A DNA stretch of 64,000 nt from Macrocystis pyrifera. Taxonomy: Eukaryota > Sar > Phaeophyceae > Laminariales > Laminariaceae. Made by a program: the position numbers and the translations under genes. The notes beneath the pieces were generated by a model. It had not been told where the DNA came from, did not search any database, and saw nothing but the letters and a program-made list of their open reading frames with translations. The DNA lies in NCBI GenBank assembly GCA_031763025.1, contig JASSKH010000010.1, positions 7,705,427-7,769,426 of the forward strand, given 5' to 3'. Shown here piece after piece: positions 29,721 to 42,500 of this stretch (the stretch's first letter is position 1; the number at the start of each line of letters is the position of its first letter).

Positions 29721-31282
29721 GATACGTGGCATATACATGTAATACATATATTTATTTATAAATCAAGAAAGTCACCTACCTTAACTTCAGCGAGCAGTGA
29801 GATCGAAGATTTCGTCGAAACTCGTCATTGCAAGCTGTACGTCACACCTTCATCGTTCGTACTACGGGTTGATGACCTCATTCATGCAGGATGTGTATCT
29901 CCCAGTTATCGCTGGAAACAGCGTCAGAAGCTGACAGCTGTGGGTGGACTTGAGTGTAGAAAACGTGAGGCAGGATACATAATTATGTGCTACAATACTA
30001 CAATACTACATTACTACATACCAGGTACATACAGCAGTGTACATACTATACTTATGGCGTCATTGCTGGTGTTCTGTTTCACTTCAGAGACGATGTTTTC
30101 GGTTTACGTATTAGGTATTGCTTTTTTTCTGGTCTTTGTGTGTTTGGCTTGTTGTGTTCGTTGTGTTCTCGAACCCGCTACATCGGCATTTGACTTGCTT
30201 TATTTTTCTTTTGGATTGTTTTTTTTCGGCTCAACTCTGCTGTCTGAGTTTACGACTTTTCCCTTTTATATTGTTTTTTTTTTTTCTTTAAGATAAATAA
30301 TCAGCACGGACTGCACTGATGATGTACTACTACTATTACTACTACTGCAGTTGGGTGGAAGAACGGTGGAGAAAACACACACACATTGAGGATTGCATAA
30401 TAATACGTATCTCTACTAGTACGTATGGTTTTTTAATACAATCTCGCATGCTTGTGGGGATATATCATCATGTACTATTATTATTAATACCACGGTCGTG
30501 CCCTACATAATCGTAGTATTATATGTCTTTGGGGTTAGGGCTAGGGTCAAAGACTTACCAGGGAGTACCTGCACGCACGTGCTACCCAACCAGGCGCCAG
30601 GTAGCCATACAATATGGCAATACTATCCAGCATCATCGAGCAAGCGGAGTAAATCGATCTCAAGGGCTTTATACTTGTATTTTGCTGCTTTCTCTTGATA
30701 TTATTTTATTTTTTTTGCTTCTTTCTGTGGGATTTTTTTCGTAGGAGTGCGTGTGTTCTTTCTACCCGTCGACATTCAACACATGCATTTTCCAGTGCTG
30801 ACTGTCCGTGCCGATCCTTCAAAAACATCCAACGAGTATAGAGATGAAGTACACCTCCTTGGTGAAACAAACCACGACACATGCGATATACTACTCCGTA
30901 CGTTTTACTGCGGCAAAGCGAGTGAATGCAAACAACGCCATGTATGTCACCATCGTTCGTACTGTATAAAAAAAAAGCAGCACACAGACGCATGCCAGCA
31001 ACCCAGACACATTGAGAGCCTTGGAGAGAGAAAAACGAAGGCCAACAACAACAAAAAAAAATTGACCAAAGAAAAGAAAATGGAACTGAGTCAGTCAGTG
31101 GATATATACAGTTACTCGAATATTTGGCACGGCAACCTCTTAACGTCTCTCAGTTTTCGGCGTGTGCGGGGTTTGATGGACGTTTTAAGGAGGGAGGATT
31201 GCTTCACAAGTCGGATAACGTAACTCTCAACGTTCATCATCGATGTTCCGGTTCAGCCGCTTCCTTCACATCATTAAGTTAC
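29721..31282. other. AT-rich intergenic sequence with part of a dispersed repeat
   Basis: Nothing convincing codes here. The T-rich 118-codon ORF at 29940 gives an artificially hydrophobic product. A copy of repeat family R3 (CCCGTCGACATTCAACAC ... GTGCCGATCCTTC) lies at about 30755-30850. Confidence 0.5.
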
Positions 31283-31391
31283 TATTACGGGGGTCCATAG
31301 TTAATAGGACCTATGGTATACATAAAAACCTATATATTTGCCTATTTTTACAAACAAAATTTGGTCCCGTTAACTATGGACCCCCGTAATA
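31283..31391. mobile_element. MITE M1, copy 3
   Basis: TTACGGGGGTCCATAGTTAA ... TTAACTATGGACCCCCGTAA flanked by TA; nearly perfect inverted ends of about 28 bp. Confidence 0.88.
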
Positions 31392-31879
31392 CGTCGCTGC
31401 CTGATTCCTGATATTGTGGTAGCATTAATTGATTTTGTTACGATATTGGCTGGCGATTGTGTATCACAATTCGAAAATGTGTTGAGAATATAATATATGT
31501 CGATCTGTATTGACGAAAGCATGGTGTTGGACGAAAGTATGGTGTTACTTCGGTGTTTGCGTGACTCATTGAGAGTAACACAAGGTTAGGATCTTATTAA
31601 TAGTTAGCCGAAGTGCGAATAGCATCGACATATGTACGTGCTATTAATATGTACTACTACAGGACGTACGTACGTGATCCACATGAAACGCTAACTTTCC
31701 GTTATTAATAGTGGGCTAGATCGTAGCAATGCAAGGCAGCAGATGAAGTATACCTCCAATCTAAATACAACCCATTTTTATTGCTGTGTTAGCTTGTACG
31801 TGCGAGTGTACAGATCATAAGGTTGTAACACAAAATAGGGGTGGATAAAATACTCGGTGTTATTATAGATGGATGATGA

Positions 31880-31955
31880 AACTGGCGTCATAGATGGACA
31901 ACGCACTGGCGTTGTAGGTGGACAACGCACTGGCGTTGTAGATGGATAACGTACT
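31880..31955. repeat. 24-bp minisatellite
   Basis: About three tandem units of the type ACTGGCGTTGTAGRTGGACA plus ACGC. Confidence 0.8.
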
Positions 31956-32351
31956 ATTAATAGCGGGGTTTCCTCGGGGTTTCCTGAAAACATACAGTTT
32001 TCTTTTCGCGGGGATCCCTCCTTAACATTTCCTGTTTTAGAGTTTCGAGAATACGGAGAAGTGTTTGAGCCGAAGATGGTAGCTATGCTATTCTTCCGTC
32101 CCGGGGATATCGTTGTAGTTTTCCGCGCTCCGCGCGCGCGAGATGGTCTTTCATTATTATTGAAATCCATTAAATGACGGACTGCGCGCGTTACTTTGTG
32201 ACTCCGTTCGAAGTGTAACACAAATGTAAGGAGCACGTGTAATGTACCCAATAGACCGAAACGGTGGCACAGCAACATGGCGCTGCAGTATTTATGAGTC
32301 TATCCGCCATATAGTACCGCAATACTATTGCATCCAATTCATGGCAACGTG

Positions 32352-33094
<743 letters not shown>

Positions 33095-33119
33095 CCAGAT
33101 GTGCACCTTGACAGGGGGG

Positions 33120-33835
33120 GTAGAGGGAGACTGGCGGCAGAATGAGCCTGGCTCTGTGGCTCTTGCCCGGTTCGATTACCTGCTGCTGAGAGCGTGCGAC
33201 TTGGCAACTAGTTATGATACCTACCTATATAGTGCATACATACCTGCTACCAATTTCCCATACGTACGAGCCGAGGCAGCCAGTTTTGTGGTCACGTACG
33301 TGCTCAGTGTGAGATGTGTGGTGTACTTCAAAGGGCTAGCTAGGTGAATCATACATGACGCTCGGTAGACGTTTACTGCTGCTGTATCTACTCATACTGC
33401 TGCTGCTAAGGTTGATAAAACCAAAACTGTCCACACAAGCGGGCAATTTTAAAATTGTTGATATTTTCAACGCAGAGAAAATTCGGCGGAAAAATTTCAT
33501 CGTAAAGTGCACACGGCTCGTCGTATTATACGTACAGGAATTTTAGAGCAAATAGAACATCCATCCAGTCGGGCAGTGTGTGCCATGCCCGGTGCCCGGT
33601 GCCACACACCGAGGCAGTACGGCGAGACTGGAGGCAGTAAGGACCTGGCTCTGTGGTTCTTGCCCGTTGCGATATCCATCTTGCCCGTTGCGATATCCAT
33701 CCAGTCGGGCAGTGTGTGCCATGCCCGGTGCCACACACCGAGGCAGTACGGCGAGACGGGAGGCAGTAAGGACCTGGCTCTGTGGTTCTTGCCCGTTGCG
33801 ACTACCTACTGCTGAGAGCGTGCGACTGGACAACT
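33120..33835. repeat. Local duplications around GCCTGGCTCTGTGG
   Basis: The phrase CTGGCTCTGTGG..CTTGCCC is present at ~33146, 33642 and 33775. A ~140-bp unit, GGGCAGTGTGTGCCATGCCC to GATATCCATCC, is repeated in tandem at ~33571-33705 and 33706-33815. TTGCCCGTTGCGATATCCAT occurs twice in a row. Confidence 0.8.
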
Positions 33836-34040
33836 CGCTAGGTATGACACCAATACCTGGCACCAAGTATTTCTCCCAGGTAGACGGACCGTTGTGGTCA
33901 CGAACGTGCTCGGTGTTAGGTGTACACCACGCGTCAAAGGTGTTGGTGCAACAGATACGGCAGCCGACAGATGTGCATTGCTGTTGCTGCTGTATGTCTG
34001 CTGCTGCTGGTGCTACTTGTTCTGCTGAGGTTTCAAACAC

Positions 34041-34478
34041 ATGTACAACAGCAGAGAGAAGGAGTGCTTGAGGGTGGCGGGCTATTTACCAAAAGACAAA
34101 AGCAATATGGGTTTTTCCATGTCACCTACTCGGCTCGGCTCGGCAGAAATCAATCCCTTGTTTTTTAGAGCCAACTCAGCGACATTCAAGGCCCCGAGCA
34201 CCGCCACGGTGCTCGGCCGGGATCCAGACATGCGTCGTAATGTACCCACGGCCCCCTTGCTTGCCCCGCAGCCGAAAGTGCGAGAAAGACTCGGCCGGGA
34301 TCCAGACATGCGTCGTAATGTACCCACGGCCCCCTTGCTTGCTCCGCAGCCGAAAGTGCGCGAAAGAACCCTCGGCCGCCTGAGAGCAGCATGCCTAATA
34401 AATAAAAGGGGCATCTTACGCCAACATATACGTTGCCAGATGGCACATAAAATCACCGCAAGACCTTCTGCGCGTTGA
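34041..34478 (+). CDS. Hypothetical protein with an in-frame 26-residue duplication
   Basis: 145 codons of unknown function. A 78-bp unit (34212-34289) is repeated at once (34290-34367), with two base differences, and 78 is a multiple of three, so the frame is kept: GRDPDMRRNVPTAPLL... appears twice. The C-terminus is basic. No domain is recognised and no homologue is known to me. The opposite strand is open too, so coding status is uncertain. Confidence 0.3.
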   Translation: MYNSREKECLRVAGYLPKDKSNMGFSMSPTRLGSAEINPLFFRANSATFKAPSTATVLGRDPDMRRNVPTAPLLAPQPKVRERLGRDPDMRRNVPTAPLLAPQPKVRERTLGRLRAACLINKRGILRQHIRCQMAHKITARPSAR

Positions 34479-34779
34479 AACATGCGCGTAGCAGTTGCAC
34501 ATCAGCCCTTTTTACGGACAGAGTTTTTTTGTTGTTACTTTGTTGAAGATGCTAGAGGGGGGTGGGGCTCAGTTGCTGTATGGCGGGCGAGATTTCGGTG
34601 ATTCCGGTAGTTACTGTACATCCACGACGGCAGCAGCAGGACTACCTATCTATACAGCAAGTCGCTGCTTAAGAAAAATATTGATAAAACCCAGTATGTC
34701 TGAAGCCATCGGATTGTGAGTTCCCTTCCGTATATACGTACATAAGGATCGACACATGCACACACTTTGTTCAATAAAT

Positions 34780-36100
34780 AAGGTTTGAAAGGGTGTCCAT
34801 CGATTCATATTCTTGGTCGTCAGTGTAACTCTTCAAGCAGGTTTGCAAGGGTATTGATAGATACCAATATTGGGGAAACATATAGGTATCGACCGACAGT
34901 TGTTATTGGCATCTCCATGCTAACCTGTTGCACCTACGCATATTTTAACTGGATGAATCTATTGTTGGTCAAATAGATATAAGGCCCGTTCAGTGTTCAT
35001 TGTCTGAACCTATGGGCCAAATAGGTAGGGTATTATTGATCCACAAAGTCAAGATCACGTCTGTCTCTATCCTAAGCACAATAATAGCCTAGGTAGCGAC
35101 GTTTTCTACGATAGAGGTAGCACATTTCCGTTGATTTTTTCTGAACGGCAGGGTTGCTCGCCCAAAATCGTCGGAATGCCAGTCATGTTTTTAAAAATGC
35201 TATTTTTTTACTTGGGCCATGAGATTTCTTATTGGGATGCAATTTTATTTTTGCTGAAGTAATTTTTCGAGTGAGTTATTTATGGAGCTCCTTAATTAAG
35301 TAAGGAGCCTCAGAAACATTAGGGTGGACCTCTATTATATTATCGTAGAACGCCTCTACCATTTATCTTCATTACATAGTGCTCAAAGAAGCAGGTATCG
35401 ATCGACCAAACCCCTCACCGATTTATTGTCCTACGAACAATGGGCTATACTGCACAACATTCTCTGAACGCATTAATCAACTGAATAGGTATCGATCGGT
35501 ATTTCTTGGAACATGTTGGGAAATCAAGAGGTGTATCGATGGACAATCCCACGTACGACCCATCTGAAGACCAATACCCTGTTGTACATATCACTATAAA
35601 CCTATTGGTCAAAGAATTAAGTATCGATAGACAACTCTTTATAACTATCTAGTCGTATTAATAAGAACAACACGACTGAAGCAAATACCGCAAACAGAGT
35701 ATCGTAGATAAAGAACAAGAGGAAGTAGATATATAGAAGGCAGATATAGACCTTGTCCATAAGTTTCCTTTGTTTCTGAGGATTTTTTCTTTCAGGAATG
35801 TTTTGAGTGATCAACGTTCAGACTCATGCTGCACATTGATGGATGTCAAGCATGATAATACTTGAGCGATTGTATATATTGCTCTGAACAGATTGATCAA
35901 ATATATAGCAGCTATCGATTGGCACTTTCACCTACTTATTGCAGGGGGCTATGATAGGTATCTATGCGCAATGCCCCAACCTATTGACAGACTAATGGGC
36001 ATGTTCAATAGGCGATTTTCCAGGGTGTGGTCCGATGTGTTATCTACTGTACTGGTAACACGGATGCGAGCAAGTTGAAGAATATTGGTTAATATCATAG
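34780..36100. repeat. Scattered GTATCGATCGA-type degenerate repeats
   Basis: Words such as GGTATCGATCGACC, AGGTATCGATCGGT and AAGTATCGATAGACAA recur every ~100-300 bp, each next to CTGAAT/GAACATATTG-like words. They are related to the array at 40885-41130. No gene is seen. Confidence 0.6.
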
Positions 36101-36400
36101 TATACGGCAGACCTTAAATCGCACTCACATGCATGCACAGGTAGGTTGAGCTTTTTGAAAGTCTGTAAAACGAAACTACTGCTGTAGCGAGGTACCTGGT
36201 ACGTTTTCATCATCTTGCTCTAAATGAATGGTTTTGGCCTAGATTGGCCGGTCTGCGAGATTGTGCTCTTGATTCTTGATGCATACAAGTAGTCAGTCCC
36301 GTAACTGCTTGAACTTATTGTTGATGTACGAAGTACAATACATACTTATATAGTTATACGCCAACCAGGTATGTATGTGTCGGTCGCCACATCGAAAAAA

Positions 36401-37246
36401 GAGCAGTGAGTGGCCAAAATCGGGTATACCCGATGCCTTTGTGGTCAAAATCGGGTACCTTTCTATTTCAGTGACCGCGACGGCCTCAGTACGCCATAAT
36501 TTCATTGGTCAACGCCGGCCTCCACCCGATGCTGGCCACATTCCCACCGGGTATGCCCGATTTTGGCCACTTGCCCCCCAAGAGGTACCCGGTTTTTATA
36601 CCCACCTACCCGAAAATGGCCAGACTAATCGATCACAACGACCAACCATCTACCTCGGTGTTCATGCCTCTATGCCTCTCATCACGACGAAGACGGGCAA
36701 TAACCACATCTGCGTGATGTCCATGATTAGATTATTATATCAACTGACACTAGACTAACTTCATTCGCTCTCTCGTTCGCTCTCTCTGCTGTAGAGTGCT
36801 GTTGTACCAATCACACACAAACCAGCGCTCTCCCTCCCTCCCTCTCATCTCTCTCAGACCAAAGTTAGCACAGCCCTCTCTCTCCCCTTCTCCCGAACCA
36901 AAAGCAACCCACGCACAGCAGTAGTAGCGACAGATCATGGGCAACGCTACCAACTTCTTTCGTCACAAATAAAGTGTTACAGTACTACTATCCAGACACA
37001 GAGTGGGCATTGCTATGCAAATTCTCTTCCTATTCCTGGCCACGTTGGAATTATTATGTAAGGCAGGGTGTGTCATACCCTATCTCCATAAAAAAAGGTC
37101 ATTTTCTTTCTCTTGTCCGGCCGTCGAGCCTGAAGTTCGTAACAGACAATCTCATAAAGGAAGTACGTGCTGACTCGTACATACTGTAGTCATCATGCAT
37201 CTTACTCACACGCACGCGCCGGGTTTTGTTCGGTGCTTTAGGCAGT
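36401..37246 (+). repeat. Left arm of a ~4.5-kb inverted-repeat structure
   Basis: 846 bp matching, in reverse complement with scattered differences, 40058-40880. Shared landmarks in order: a palindromic module with GGCCAAAATCGGGTATACCC, a CATGCCTCTATGCCTCTC segment, a TCTCTCTC-rich stretch, GAGTGGGCATTGCTATGCA, a CCGTCGAGCCTGAA segment and CACGCACGCGCCGGGTTTTG. Confidence 0.88.
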
Positions 37247-37811
37247 TGTTGTTGTTCTCGCATTAACTCTCAAACGAAGGAGTTCGTGGTCACATAAGGA
37301 ACAAAGATGCTGGAGTCCTAGGGAGATCTGACAAACCACGAAAAACGAACTTCGGCTGCCAAAAATACACGAGACGAAGAAGGCACACATAAGATGAAAT
37401 CAATGTGCAAACTGAACACACATTGCCGCGGGTATATCCTCTCAGCTACAAGATAGATAGAGTTCCCCTGTTCCCTCCACCAACCAACTCGTGGCTGCTG
37501 ACTTCAGCGGCTGCTGTCTGGAGTGCGTACGAAACGCACGCACGGTAGGTGTGAAAACAGAGAGGAACACGCCTGCCTGCTGTGTCTGGGTGCTGTCAGA
37601 GTGACGATGCAATGAAGAAGGAGCATTCGAACTTAAAACCACCACACGAGTATCAACGATCGATCGCCATCTCTTCCCAGACGGTCTGACACAAAAAATG
37701 TGCAGAACAGCTATGATACCACGTCCCTGAAAGTTGCGGGGGCCATTACCCCTGAAGGGTATACAACTCGACACAATACCAAGACCAGTGACGATATTAA
37801 CAAGTACATAC

Positions 37812-37920
37812 TATTACGGAAGTATATAGTAAATAGGACCAAATATTGTCAGTTAAAATACGTACATATATAGGTTTTTATATATACCATAGGTCCTATT
37901 ATCTATGTACCCCCGTAGTA
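37812..37920. mobile_element. MITE M1, copy 4
   Basis: TTACGGAAGTATATAG ... CTATGTACCCCCGTAG; interior AATAGGACCAAATATTGTCA and a TATATACCATAGGTCCTATT end as in other copies. Confidence 0.85.
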
Positions 37921-38350
37921 CTGCCTCGTCAGACTAAAAAAAGCCAGCAAAAATAAAAACGAGGATTGCTTCTGTCGTGATGGTGTGCGCGCCGGTCATG
38001 GGCCTCCGTGTGCCGTCATGCTGCTGTTCTTCATGGCCGCCTCATCGCGTTGGCCCAATCCGCCCTCTCCTTTGCACGTGCTCTCGTTGGCACTCCCTTC
38101 CAGTCGGTTCCCCTTCTCCACCCGTCCCGAAAAACGAAACGCTCCTCGCACTTGCGGTTCTGATCTGAAAAAACAAATTTCTCGCGCAGGGTGATCTCAA
38201 TCCGTCTATTCCCCGCTCGTCGAGAGGTATGTACATCATTGTCTTTATTCACGACATGCCGTGGCACCACCTGTGGCAAAACCTTCCACGGCATCTTCCA
38301 CGGCATACCACGGAACCTTCCACGGACCTCCACGGCATATACCATGGGAC

Positions 38351-38401
38351 CGTAACCCTAACCGTAACCTTAACCGTAACACTAGCCCTAACCCTAACCT
38401 A
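38351..38401. repeat. Degenerate interstitial telomeric repeat (CCCTAA type)
   Basis: CCCTAACCGTAACCTTAACC-like units, preceded by CCACGG-rich satellite. Confidence 0.85.
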
Positions 38402-39043
38402 GGTGCCGTGGACATTGGGGTGCTGTGGGGGTTGCCATGACATGCCGTGGGGTTGCCATGGAGTGCCGTGGCGGTAGCCGCGGAGTATGTCATGGCAACT
38501 CCATACCATGGAATCCTATGCCACGCCATGTGTCATGCCGTGGTGATGCCATGGTATGCCATCGGCGGTACCATGGCAATGCCACGGCATGCCCACGACA
38601 AGGTCAGATAAAGTGTAGAACCCTGCTCGTCGACGCTCTGTCCCTTCCTCTTTCGTCGTCAAATCCAACCTCCTACCGGCGCAACAGACTGCACCGTAGT
38701 TTGGCCCATGGTGGTGCCTGCTTCCGTGCTCGGACATCTCGACTGAACATTGCTGCTCTGACGCTGCTGCCTAAAAAAGACGCGCGAATCGTTAGTGTCC
38801 GCGCCTGACGCACCACGTACGACCCAACTCTACCGCCATGCCTCAAGCCTCGCGGCCACATGCACATGCAGCAGCGAGAAGACATCACTCCTTGAGGGTG
38901 AGTCCGGCCATACACCCGTCAGAATGACCTACCCCGCTTGGTATATGCCCGATAGGCAGGGATGTACATCCAGGGATGTACATTATTGTTTTTTTTTGCC
39001 GTGGCATGCCGTAGCACGACCTGCGGCAAAACCTTCCACGGCA

Positions 39044-39104
39044 TTAGGGTTGGGGTTAGGGTTAGGGTTAGGGTTAGGGTTAGGGTTAGGGTTAGGGTTA
39101 GGGT
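39044..39104. repeat. Interstitial telomeric repeat (TTAGGG)~10
   Basis: Ten hexamers, one of them TTGGGG. It is flanked by inverted copies of ACCTGCGGCAAAAC-TTCCACGGCAT (left) and ATGCCGTGGAAGTTTTGCCG (right). Confidence 0.95.
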
Positions 39105-39110
39105 CCCATG

Positions 39111-39205
39111 GTATGCCGTGGGGGTCCGTGGAAGATTCCGTGGTATGCCGTGGAAGATTCCGTGGTATGCCGTGGAAGATTCCGTGGTATGCCGTGGAAG
39201 TTTTG
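39111..39205. repeat. 22-bp CCGTGG minisatellite
   Basis: About four units of TATGCCGTGGAAGATTCCGT plus GG. Related, less regular CCGTGG-rich DNA occurs at 38260-38340 and 38400-38600. Confidence 0.9.
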
Positions 39206-39385
39206 CCGCAGGTCGTGGTTTCTTACCGAGGCAGCGATGAGAACGGAATACGTATCTGGAATAAAATCTTTCGTATACGTAAACAGGTGATCATATGATC
39301 TGTTGGACGACGACGGACGAACTACTCGTTCGTACGAGAGGTATGGTATGAGTCAATTCGTTGGGAAGTTGATCTTGCGGATATC

Positions 39386-39725
39386 CGGCGTCCCCGGTGG
39401 CTTGGTAGGTGGTCCGCGTGCCTGTCAAGATCAATTTCGTGGGCTCAAGTCCCACCGAGTGCACATGCTCATAGGGACTTTTCCTTGCTTAAAAAATTGA
39501 TAAGCGGAAAGCGCGAAAGCGTGAGTTGGCTACATTCGATGAAAATCGACGAGCAGTGGGAATGCTGAACCCTATGCGCGACAAAAATAAAAGGCACGTA
39601 CCGGGGGGGAGAAGGGACGACACCTGTGACCACGGCTTGTCCAGAAGATCGTCAAGGGTAAAACCTCCTACGAGTGGGCTGGAAAGTAAAAGTGATGAAT
39701 AAAAAAAACAAAAAAAAAAAACAAA
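39386..39725 (+). mobile_element. tRNA-derived SINE family S1, copy a
   Basis: ~335 bp. The head has RNA polymerase III-type A box TGGCTTGGTAGGTGG and B box GGGCTCAAGTCCC. The body contains GTTGGCTACATTCGATGAAA and CACGGCTTGTCCAGAAGATC, and the tail is A-rich. Non-autonomous; it would use a LINE reverse transcriptase. Confidence 0.88.
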
Positions 39726-40057
39726 TATCATCAACTATTTTGTAGTGAACCAGAATTAGTTACGGTGAAAACGAAGTCGGCTCGCATAAGCACAACTCCA
39801 AAGGTCGTGCGAGTTCCACTATACACTCAGTACCAGTCATTTCGGGTCTCGGTACTTCGGGGACACTGGCAGAATTACATATATTTTCGAACTTCAAGTA
39901 CTCCAGGTAAGTGAGCTGGGTATTTTGCGAAATAGTTGACGATACGCAACATTAATTTCCTAACAAATTGACCCATATCATACCCCTCGTACAAACGAGA
40001 AGTTCGTCCGTCGTCGTCCAACTTTTCAGTGTACTACATTTTATTCCAGATACGTAT

Positions 40058-40880
40058 ACTGCCTAAAGCGTCGGACAAAACCCGGCGCGTGCGTGTCGAA
40101 AATATGCATGATGGCTACATACAGTAAGTATTACGCGGCAGCACTTTCTTACCCGTACGAGATTGACTATTGACAATTTCAGGCTCGAGGGTCGGACGAA
40201 AATATGAAAATGCCATTTTTTTTTTAATTGAGATAGGGTGTGACACACCCTGCCTTACATAAGAATTCCAGCTTGGCCAGAAATAGGAAGAAGAGATGTT
40301 GCATAGCAATGCCCACTCTTGTGTCTGGATGGTACTATTAATAGTACTGTAATGCTATATTTGCCACGAAGTTGGTAGCGTCGCCCATTATCTGTCACCA
40401 CTACTTCTGCGGTGCCTAGGTTGCTTTTGGTTGGGGAGAAGGGGAGAGATTGGGCTGTGCTAACTTTGGTCTGAGAGAGGAGATGAGAGGCAGGGAGGGA
40501 GAGGGGTGGTTTGAGTGTGGTTGATACAACAGCACTCGACACATCAGAGAGAGAACCTCATCATGGACATCACGCAGATGTGGTTATTGCCCGTCTTCGT
40601 CGTGACGAGAGGCATAGAGGCATGAACACCGAGGTAGGTAGTTGGTCGTTGACGTCGAATAGTCTGGCCATTTTCGGGTAGGTGGGTACAAAAATCGGGT
40701 ACCTCTTGGGGAGTAAGTAGCCGAAATTGGGTATACCCGCCGCAAATGTGGCCAGCGTCGGGTGGAGGCCGGCGTTGGCCAATGAATTGGCGTACTGGCG
40801 CCGTCGCGGTCATTGAAATAGAAATGTACCGGATTTTGGCCACAAAGGCACCGGGTATACCCGATTTTGGCTACTTCTCT
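40058..40880 (-). repeat. Right arm of the ~4.5-kb inverted-repeat structure
   Basis: Reverse-complement counterpart of 36401-37246. Confidence 0.88.
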
Positions 40881-40884
40881 TGGG

Positions 40885-41130
40885 AAAACCTTTTAAATTG
40901 AGCAGTAGGTACCGATCGACACATTTGCAAGCCTATTTAATAGAGCAATATGTATTGATCGACCCCGTGCAAACCTACTTAATTTCTATCGACCCCCTTG
41001 CAAACCTGATGAATGGAGCAATGGGCAGGTGTTGGTTGACGCTATTGTAAGCCTACTGAATTGACCAATAACAGGCATCGATCGATTTCACTACAACCCC
41101 ATCGCTTTTTTCGACGGGTATCGATAGATG
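40885..41130. repeat. Degenerate tandem array of ~45-60-bp GATCGAC units
   Basis: Successive units of the type AGCAATAGGTATCGATCGAC then TTGCAAACCTACTTAAT, four to five times. Confidence 0.75.
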
Positions 41131-41139
41131 ACGATTTAG

Positions 41140-42020
41140 AAAGGGCAAATGCCAAAATCAGGTATACCTGATCCGTTTGAGCCAAAATCAGGTACATACT
41201 AAAACCAAGTAAATAACGCGCGCCACGAGCGGTGTGATGTCCATGACACGCCGAAAAAAAAAAGAAATGCGCCTAAAGCATTAAGAGTGCCACATCGCCT
41301 CCAAAATCTGTTTTTTTTTTGTGTTTCTTCAGGGTGTAGGTACCACGGGCTCCACTTGGACGTGCAAAGAGTCACTATTAACATGCTTCGTTTGTTTCGC
41401 CACGGCGGGAGCGCCAAGAGTATTTGCTCTGGCGCCCCCCCCCCCCGTTGACAGCTTTAAAGCTTCCAGACCGTCCTCGCGGAGCCGCCTGCTCGGCACG
41501 AAATTATCTTGCCGTACCAAACCTGAGACCACCTCGATGCAGGGTGGTGCAGACGAAACGCCGAGTGTCCATGGTGGTGTAAAGACTGCTGTTAACATAG
41601 AAAACAACAGAGCAGTACACACGACAACTAACTGAAGCACATCGCACACTTCAAAAGAGAAAAAAGTGAAACCAGCGTACGCATGTATGCATATATTTAC
41701 ATGCTTTTACGTACGACGTACGAGTACAGAGTTTATACGCCAATACAGAAGAATTTCAACCGAGGGAGGGCAGACGCATACGGACAGAAAACACAGTGTA
41801 CGTATGGCCTCTCTGATTGGTTCAAAGTTGGCCAAAATCAGTTGAAAGCTAGACAGAGTAGAAAAAATCAGGTGTATCTTGGCCTTTTCGTGCCAAAATC
41901 AGTTACAATGTCAGCTTGGCCAATAGCAGGGCTCCTGGTGTGTGTTTTGTACTTGATTTCAGTATGTAACTGTTTTTGGCACGAAAGTGGCCAGGTATAC
42001 CTGATTTTGGCAAAAACCCA
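41140..42020. repeat. CCAAAATCAGGTATACCTGAT palindromic repeats
   Basis: GCCAAAATCAGGTATACCTG at ~41149, and an inverted pair bounding 41826-42015 (GGCCAAAATCAG ... CTGATTTTGGC). Related to the GGCCAAAATCGGGTATACCC module in the 36.4/40.8-kb arms. The stretch 41215-41640 between them has no supported gene. Confidence 0.65.
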
Positions 42021-42388
42021 TTTAGAAAGGTGTTGTTCGTGCGACAGCCTCTTGAGTTTTTAGGATAGGTAATACTATGTATAATTGTCCATCGATACTA
42101 ATTTAAATTTTATTGTTGTACCAATATGTTCAGAGACGAAGCGATCGAAACCTATTATAATACTTATTTGGGCAATATGTTCAGGTAATATTTTGTGCAA
42201 TAATAGCCTGTTGTTTAGAATGATAATAAATGTGTGGTTTTGTTGATCGATACCTTTCTTTGTAATTGACCAATGTATTAAGATGGATACGTACAACAGG
42301 CTGCTGGTCGAACAGTAGATCAGTGAAGATGCGAATCGCTACCCATTGTCTCGCCCACGAGAGGCTTCAAAAAGTACCAATCGATACT

Positions 42389-42500
42389 TATTACTATGGG
42401 GGGGCATAGTAAATAGGACCAAATATTGTTAGTAAAAATACGTAAATATACTAGTTTTTTTGTGCACCGTCGGTTTCATTTACTATGGTCCCCCGAATTA
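42389..42500. mobile_element. MITE M1, copy 5
   Basis: Left end altered (TTACTATGGGGGGGCATAGT); right end ACTATGGTCCCCCGAATTA. Confidence 0.8.

Larger units (their letters stand above)
37247..40057. other. Interior of the inverted-repeat structure
   Basis: 2.8 kb holding a MITE (37812-37920), telomeric arrays, CCGTGG satellite DNA and a SINE (39386-39725). GC-richer stretches at 37977-38230 and 38620-38930 have short ORFs on both strands but no recognisable domain or transposase, so no gene is called. Confidence 0.55.

Noticed and set aside
29940-30296. 118-codon hydrophobic 'membrane protein'
   Set aside because: T-rich DNA gives Phe/Leu/Val codons by composition; no start context, domain or homologue.
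40885-41130. CRISPR-like array
   Set aside because: Units are degenerate and contiguous without unique spacers, and the context is eukaryotic with no cas genes.
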